Source: Colias croceus | Taxonomy: Eukaryota > Arthropoda > Insecta > Lepidoptera > Pieridae | Reading direction: 5' to 3' | Assembly: GCF_905220415.1 (NCBI RefSeq) | Contig: NC_059568.1 | Span: 14,198,001-14,262,000 of the forward strand | Length of the DNA: 64,000 nucleotides | Part shown: one piece after another, positions 58,270 to 64,000 of the stretch | Numbering within the stretch: the first letter of the stretch is position 1 | Layout of the letters: the number at the start of each line of letters is the position of its first letter | The notes under the pieces: model-generated | What the model saw: only the letters and a program-made list of their open reading frames with translations | Database searches by the model: none | What the model was told of the DNA's origin: nothing | Position numbers and translations under genes: made by a program

Positions 58270-58409
58270 GTTCAGGTTGTCAAATCGGTGGGAGAGGCAG
58301 AGTTCCTGTACTGGTCCTGGGCAGAGTTTGATGCAGGACTCGCAGCAGTTTTTTTCGTCGTCCTCATCGTCTTCTGCGCTGGGGCCGCCACCAGGGTCGC
58401 CTCCAGTGT
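58270..58409 (-). CDS. Adenylyl cyclase exon: cytoplasmic N-terminal part
   Basis: 140 nt, acceptor TTCTCCCTGTAG, donor GTGAGTATACC. After two bases completing a codon it codes 46 residues: a Gly/Pro and acidic run (TGGDPGGGPSAEDDEDDEKN), a Cys-rich patch (CCESCIKLCPGPVQELC) and SHRFDNLN, joining VEMLYQRYF in the next exon in phase 0. The most 5' exon found; the start codon lies in exon(s) not recognised in 58410-64000 or beyond the window. The Cys cluster could be palmitoylated; that is speculation. Confidence 0.85.
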
Positions 58410-58445
58410 CTACAGGGAGAAGAACAATTACTAATTATGGTTGAA

Positions 58446-58702
58446 CTAGTTTTCCACTCGCGGTTTAGGCCGTGTTTTTGGCTACGTTTTAGCTTAGCCG
58501 GTAAAAGAGAAACCCGCATAGTTGCCGTTCCTATAAGATTTACGGGATAAAAAGTATAGTCTAGGTCTAATTAGCTGGTCTTCAGCTACCTACGTATCAA
58601 ATTTTATCATAATCGGTTCTGTAATATTTGCGTGAAAGAGTAACAAATATCCATCCATGAACCCATCCTCACAAACTTTCGCATTTATAATATTAGTAGG
58701 AT
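58446..58702 (-). repeat. Dispersed repeat family B, inverted copy
   Basis: In reverse: ATCCTACTAATATTATAAAT, GCGAAAGTTTGTGAGGATGG, TCTTTCACGCAAATATTACA, a GGAACGGCAACTATGCGGG box, and GGAAAACTAGT. Its CTAGT end lies 37 bp from the cyclase exon acceptor. Confidence 0.65.
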
Positions 58703-59626
58703 ATAGGTAGGTACTACCTATACTGCTTGTTTTAGCCGTCTTCTTATTGTCTACAATAATTAGTGTGGCCTATTTCAGTAACAAATAGGTAAATTCAAAT
58801 ACGTTTAACTGATCAAACTAGGGGTTACTAAACTAAACAGGGGTTACCCTGTACCCAGTGGTCAGATTCCAACATGAACAATAAACAAGAGAGTAGTGTG
58901 TATATGAGCGCGTGTAATGCTTTTTTACTTTTATATAATATATTTCATGTATTATTAAAAAAAATACTCTTTCTTCTCTATAACATGAACTATAAGTGTG
59001 GCAAATTTCAGTAAGTGTGTCAGCTTTCGTAAAATGCGGTCCTAAGTTTTTGTTACACTTATAAGAAATACTGTATTCTTGTAGTGAGAACATATGAGAG
59101 CTGATGATGATGATAATATACTGATCTAAATGTGTAATCCATCACCATCTATTTTATCTTTAAAAGATAAATTAACGACGCTTAAGGTGAGAGTCGTTTG
59201 TTCCCAGCGTGTTAAACATTTAATTAAGGAACTTTTCAAATTTAAATTAAGTTGCAAAGAAAGGGAACGGGTGAAAATAGTCTTTTAATTAGCTTCTGTG
59301 TCTGACAATTCACATGTGAGGGAATGTGGTATTTCATTTATCTTTATTAGTTGTCTAATAAAGTGGAATTTAATATCACAACAATAGTAACGTAGCTCTT
59401 AATTAATTTTAAAATTAAATGGAAAATAAAAATTTCATTCTTTCTTTCTTTCTTTCAAAAGGTTGTTCGTGTTCCATTCAAGGATCAGTTAACACTCCAA
59501 GCTTCAGTACCTTTCTAGAACGATGCCTTTTCGTTGTAACGACCTACGTCTGTGAGAAAACTGGTAAACAATAAAGGAAATGTCTAATGAATAGTCCACC
59601 GTAATCAAGCATCTCATAAAAAAAAG

Positions 59627-59790
59627 ACATGTGTCACTCTGGGACTGCCGCGGTAAAGCTATTGCATAGCATGCCTTCAAGCCACACCTCCGAGCCCGTC
59701 CGAGTGGGGAGCGTGAGGTTTTTTCGTTACGGAATTTCTCGATTCGGTCCCCGCGCTCAAGGCCCGCGATAGAAGCTATGCAATAGCTTA
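59627..59790 (+). repeat. Dispersed repeat family A, full copy
   Basis: About 164 bp, same layout as 25970-26136: GGGACTGCCGCGGTAAAGCT, ATTGCATAGCATGCCTTCAA, GTGAGGTTTTTTCGTTACGG, GGTCCCCGCGCTCAAGGCCC and the end GCTATGCAATAGCTTA, with the 15-bp inverted pair perfect. Confidence 0.75.
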
Positions 59791-60734
59791 ATTATACATG
59801 CAATCATTCAATCGTAACATTCGCAAATAAAACCAGAACGTATGATCATTTGGGTCCCGCGGTACCAAGTAAAATCGCAACCATTGTTCAGACGCGAGAC
59901 AAATCCGTATTCAACGTACAGCCAGTCAATGGAAGTATTGTACAAAGACTATTGACTAAATTTGAATGAATGAACCGCACAATATATGCTCCGATCGAAA
60001 TTGAAATATCCCATACAAACACGAAAACGCCTTTCAAGTTTCGCGAATGTCGTTCGACGATATCTGTACGATAGGAGAATTGTTTATAATTATGTTTGCT
60101 AGGAATCCCAAAGATTGAGCGCTACTCGTCGCAATTTTATTAACTGAAACTTCAGTATGGAACAACACTTTAGATTGTCTATTGAGGACATTGCAAGTTT
60201 AGTACTTAGTAATTTTATGGGGGATACGGTAATCCCGATTTTATGAAACATGCGCTTAGATCTTAAGCCGAAATAATGCTTTATAATGCAGAAAACCACA
60301 ACAAAATCCATTGAAGATTATTCGAGATTTTTGAACAAAAAAATTATTGTTACCCTTTTCAAGCTAATGCTAGTTCTTTTGAAAAGTACCTTAATTTTGA
60401 AAGAACGAGCAAGGTACTTTACCTTATTTTTTTGTAAAGATTAAGTTATACCATGAAGCAAGGGACTTTGGAAACTACACACAATATAATATTTGATAAA
60501 TGACTCTATAGCCAAACGTTAAAGCTGACGACGTCAAGTTTTTTAGTCACTCGATATAGAAAGATCCAAAATACAAAACATAATAGATTATTATAGAACT
60601 GAACATGCAATAAATATCATATTTTGTATCTATGAACTACAAGGTTGAACTGAATATTCAGACCCAGGGATTCAATTACAGCTGCACTGAATTTCAATGT
60701 CACACCCTGTCATCGTAGCCATGTACTGCGTAAA

Positions 60735-61097
60735 GGTGGGTACAGACTAGTGAAACGTAACATGAAATGTATAATTTCTGCCTTTCATTGCATGTTCACT
60801 GCAAGCGTGGACGCATAGCGCGCTCTTAACACGCATTCACTACGAACCTCCCGCGTTCGTGTTCCTTGCCCCTTAATTGTGTTCGTTCAAAAAACCGACA
60901 AATCACGGATCGCTCCGCGCGCGGCTTGTAATGCTCGTAGCATGGGCGTGAAATGCACATTTCGCGCGCACAAGACGTCCAAACTATGAGAAATTGTTAC
61001 AAAGTGTACCTTTCATGATACATTGCAGCAGTGTGTATGGTGAATTCTTTCATTGCATGACACATTGCATGTTACGTTTCACCGGTCTGTACCCACC
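60735..61097. mobile_element. 363-bp MITE with GGTGGGTACAGAC ends
   Basis: Left end GGTGGGTACAGACTAGTGAA then ACGTAACATG; the right end inverted reads GGTGGGTACAGACCGGTGAA then ACGTAACATG (about 30 bp with two changes). Subterminal repeats of CATTGCATG follow inward. The interior is richer in CG than the flanks. No coding frame and no clear target duplication. Confidence 0.7.
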
Positions 61098-62582
61098 ATA
61101 ATATGTACGTGAAATGTGAAACGTTAAATCATCCAATTTCCATTCAGTTAATTGTCGGGTAGCTAATAACGTGGCCGAATTACCCATCGAATACGACGTC
61201 TAACAGATATGCATGAACAAATTTGCTGGATAATTTGAAGGTTTGAATTAACTGAAGGATTAGTGAATCTATTTTTAGGTTTTTTGATTATTATAGAGTA
61301 AGCATTAAAAAGGGTATTTAGTTATATTTCTGAAGATAGTATTGAAACTTGAAACAAAAATATTAAGAAGTTAAATAAGTCGCGACAATATAGTTGATGT
61401 ATTTTATAGTATGTAGCTGAATATAGAAATAGACACCATTTTAATAACTTCTGTATTGCGACCAGAAAAATAAATACTGTCCTTATATTTTACAAGATAC
61501 CTAAACGATCACCTAAATTAAAATAAATTTCCAACATCATAACCATTCAAAAATCAACATTCAACGCCAATAAAAATCCACGCTCGCTGCTAATGTATAC
61601 AGGGTGTAAAGTTACAACAATTTAGGGCATATAAAAAGATTCGTATTACACAATTACCTGGCCCTTTACCCAGGCGCGGTCGTACAGAGCGATCGTAAGG
61701 TGCCCTTTGACGATAACACGATGGTTATTCTGGTGCTATTCTCATCTTACAACTCCGTAGCGAAGGTAAAATTGGCCCGTTTATGGTAATTTTAATTCAT
61801 GTACTTGATGCGGATGGGGTAATAAAATCGTATGTTATTTTTATCGGTGCGATACACGAATAAGAGGTGTTTGTTACATCTGATGTTAAGATATTAAATG
61901 CTATTGAATAAAACAAATAAGTAGTATTATCAATATGAGTTGAAACTTGAAAACTTCCGATGATTTTCATCAACGTTCTGATGAATGTATACAGCTTTCT
62001 GTCATTAGCAAAGCTATTATAATTATTGTACAGAATACTTAAATACTATCAATTGCTGGTGCGGAATAAAAGTCGGTTGCTATTGTTGTGGCTAAACATC
62101 AGATGGCCCCCCCAGCTGCTCCTACCTGCTTTGCCAAAAGTGATTCTCATAAAGTTATTATACAAGTGGTTCTACAATACACACTACCTACATCATTGCT
62201 ACCTCGCTTTAACTCTATCAAGCATTAACCTCCAATTCACATCACCTATCTACATCATTTGCTGCATTGCGGTTAATCTCGTTTACCCTAATATGGCATT
62301 AACGCGTCAAAAACGAAGTTCAGCCACTATCAAGCGACGATTAACTCTTCCGATACACCATCATTACACAATGTTTGTGAACAGCCAACAGTTTGTGAAT
62401 AAACAGCGGCTACTTGTTTACCCCTAACCCGTATGTTAACGAGCCACGAGCCTCCACATTATTGAAGTGGAATAATTAAGCCACTGCGTTTTATTCACCG
62501 TTTAAGCCTTGAACGGTTTAAGTAGACAACACCCTGTGCATAACCGTATTTTATTTAGTAAACTTTAGAAGGATAAAATTGG

Positions 62583-62713
62583 TAAAGATAATAAAAAAAA
62601 ACTTTATTGACATTAAAAAATAGGTACAGCTTATATATTATGAATCCAAAGGCTCCTGAATTAGTTAAATACATTAATAAATGTGTCTCAGGAGCTAGGA
62701 ATAGGAGAGCTAT
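62583..62713 (-). repeat. Possible retroposon 3' end, minus strand
   Basis: Read in reverse it ends in TGTCAATAAAGTTTTTTTTT, with an AATAAA signal just before a T-rich run, and upstream has CAGGAGCCTTTGGATTCATA. It abuts the RT fragment that starts near 62714. It may be a separate insertion; coding content is not recognised. Confidence 0.35.
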
Positions 62714-63371
62714 AGGATACGGTTTTAAGCCAAAAAGTAACACTCTGTCAGCGACTATAGACCTGACTACTAAAATAAAACAGAACATTGACGCAAAAAA
62801 TTTAGTTTTGGGAGTATTTATTGACCTACAAAAGGCCTTCGATACCGTTTCTCACGAACTTTTAATAAAGAAATTAGCATCCATTAACATTACTGGTAAA
62901 GCACTAGACATGCTGAAATCATATTTAAAAAATCGATCACAAATCGTTAAAATAGATAACTACAATAGCATTCCCTTACCAATTACGTGTGGCATACCAC
63001 AAGGTTCGATTTTAGGCCCATTGCTTTTTTTAATTTATATTAATAATTTACAAGATTTAAAACTAAATGGTCATCTAACACTTTATGCGGATGACACCTG
63101 TCTGTTTTATTTTGGTCCCTCTATACATGACATGATAAAGCAAGCACAAAATGATTTAAATAAATTAAATAAATGGTTTCAATACAATCTACTAACAATA
63201 AATATATCTAAAACGTGTTATATTAAATTTAAAGCTCAGAACAAAATTATTCCACCACACGCTCCACTTAAAATTAACGGTGTTGTATTAGAACATAAAA
63301 CCCACGAGAAATACCTAGGTTTGCGAATCGACAGCTCTCTAAAATGGAATTATCACATCGACCACCTAAAA
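62714..63371 (+). pseudogene. Non-LTR retrotransposon reverse transcriptase, 5'-truncated, interrupted
   Basis: RT similarity starts near YGFKPKSNTLSATIDLTTKI. It continues with the block VFIDLQKAFDTVSHELLIKKL (first Asp; written here in part as FIDLQKAFDTVSH), GIPQGSILGPLLFLIYINNL, YADDT (catalytic YADD, about 63084) and HEKYLGLRIDSSLKWNYHID. The endonuclease and N-terminal RT parts are missing. The frame is open to 63371, where a 522-bp insertion breaks it; it resumes at 63894. Jockey/CR1-like by its motifs. The ATG at 62607 belongs to unrelated upstream sequence. Confidence 0.8.
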
Positions 63372-63893
63372 CCTGTGCGCCCCTTACTATTCCCTCCTAC
63401 CAAATCCACTCCCACGCGCAAATAGCGCAATCCCTTATAATACCCCCACCCACGCAAGCCCCGCCTGCGACGGCGCACCCTACCGCGCCGTCTGTCGCCT
63501 CACCCTGCATAACTCCTACACAATCGGTACACAACGTACCCAGCCACTCCCACGCCTATCCCCACGCGCAATTGGCGCTTCCTACCTCACCAATCGGTTT
63601 TGTGTCGCTCCCGGGTTCCTTGTCCGTCCCCGGCCTAAAAAGTTCTGGCCGGGCTCGTAAAACCAAACACAGGTCGGTCGAGTCTTCGCAAAATGCGAAA
63701 AGGTTTAAAGCTTCCGAGTCGGGCACAGTCTCCTATACTGTGCCCCAAATATCTAAACAGGGCGGTTCGCCCCCACAGTAACCCGCCCGTATTAGCGGGC
63801 GGCGCTATATACCTGCTGCAGGGGGCTTCCCGCCCCGATCAGCATTCCCCACGCAGCCTCCTAACGGAGGCCGCGTGTGTGAAGACCCACTCG
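63372..63893. mobile_element. 522-bp insertion within the RT, 14-bp target duplication
   Basis: TCGACCACCTAAAA occurs at 63358-63371 and again at 63894-63907, and the RT frame continues correctly across the two copies. The insert is C-rich and much higher in GC than its host. It holds a 130-codon Pro/Ser/His-rich frame in another phase, ending KQGGSPPQ at 63781, and short hairpins near its right end (CCGCCCG...CGGGCGG, CCTCC...GGAGG). There is no poly(A) tail and no inverted ends. A 14-bp duplication suggests a LINE-type insertion; the frame might be a piece of an ORF1 N-terminus. Not identified. Confidence 0.7.
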
Positions 63894-64000
63894 TCGACCA
63901 CCTAAAAAATAAATTATCAGCACTTCTTAGATCTCTGCGTAATATCACTTCTTGCATTCCTCATAAATTACGCCACACCATCTACAACACGTTAGTCAAA
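63894..64000 (+). pseudogene. Continuation of interrupted non-LTR reverse transcriptase
   Basis: After the duplicated target the frame codes NKLSALLRSLRNITSCIPHK then LRHTIYNTLVK, the thumb-like region that follows the KYLG motif in Jockey/CR1-type RTs. It runs off the window. Confidence 0.75.

Larger units (their letters stand above)
58410..62580 (-). other. Upstream intron of adenylyl cyclase, with repeats
   Basis: No further cyclase exon was recognised. Elements at 58446, 59627 and 60735 are listed. 59100-59620 and 61100-62580 show no clear gene; a (TTTC)n run lies at about 59438-59455. A 133-codon plus frame at 62026-62427 matches nothing I know. Confidence 0.5.

Noticed and set aside
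61640..61745. Possible minus-strand exon (HRVIVKGHLTIALYDRAWVK, GT after CAG)
   Set aside because: It looked exon-like, but there is a stop just upstream, no convincing acceptor, and no link to the cyclase N-terminus.
62026..62427. 133-codon plus frame
   Set aside because: Hydrophobic and basic mix without domains; region lacks other gene signals. It may be a decayed repeat.
63344..63781. 145-codon frame as a host gene
   Set aside because: Its first codons belong to the interrupted RT in another frame; only the part inside the 522-bp insert could be real coding sequence, and it is unidentified.
1..64000. tRNA or rRNA genes
   Set aside because: No clover-leaf sequence or rRNA-like stretch was recognised by eye; a covariance-model search was not possible here.

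Overview
The window is animal DNA, very probably from a moth or butterfly. It is AT-rich and intron-dominated, full of dispersed repeats of kinds that are common in Lepidoptera (from memory of the groups, not a search). It carries one host gene and one complete endogenous retrovirus. No rRNA, tRNA, CRISPR or bacterial-type operon was recognised.

Host gene. Eight exons on the minus strand (58270-58409, 44213-44415, 43290-43456, 42262-42382, 31744-31900, 31142-31291, 18379-18500, 10810-10902, in transcription order) join in phase at GT/AG sites. They encode about 384 residues of a membrane adenylyl cyclase: a cytoplasmic N-terminal part, six membrane segments (M1), and the start of the C1a catalytic domain with its first metal-binding Asp. 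The sequence most resembles the ADCY5/6 type. The first exon(s) and everything after the start of C1a lie outside the window. Only about 1.15 kb of 47.6 kb is coding; the rest is intron packed with transposons.

Left 8.5 kb. A complete Ty3/gypsy-type errantivirus (627-8171, plus strand, antisense to the host gene) has two identical 250-bp LTRs, a 4-bp target duplication (ATGT), a tRNA-Ser-type primer site, and gag, pol (by -1 frameshift) and env, all open. It appears to be a recent insertion. It sits inside an older DNA-transposon-like element with 14-bp inverted ends (268-8527).

Middle. Introns hold short inverted-repeat elements (a CG-rich 414-bp element with TAA duplication at 11187, a 356-bp palindrome at 15691, nested hairpin elements at 23767, a 4.2-kb TTA-flanked element at 33219 with another element inside it), several dispersed families ending in GCTAG(T), and a 3.6-kb compound tandem-repeat element (38392-41977) whose 3' end looks like a Helitron terminus.

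Right third. Fragments of non-LTR and LTR retrotransposons (47280, 48262, 55905, 62714), a short poly(A)-tailed retroposon inserted exactly beside a cyclase splice donor and duplicating it (58131-58258), more short inverted-repeat elements, and a non-LTR reverse transcriptase split by a 522-bp insertion with a 14-bp target duplication.

Nothing here amounts to a clearly new biological system. The most interesting points are the splice-donor retroposon, the covarying hairpin array, the long palindrome, the young intact errantivirus and the datable nested insertions.
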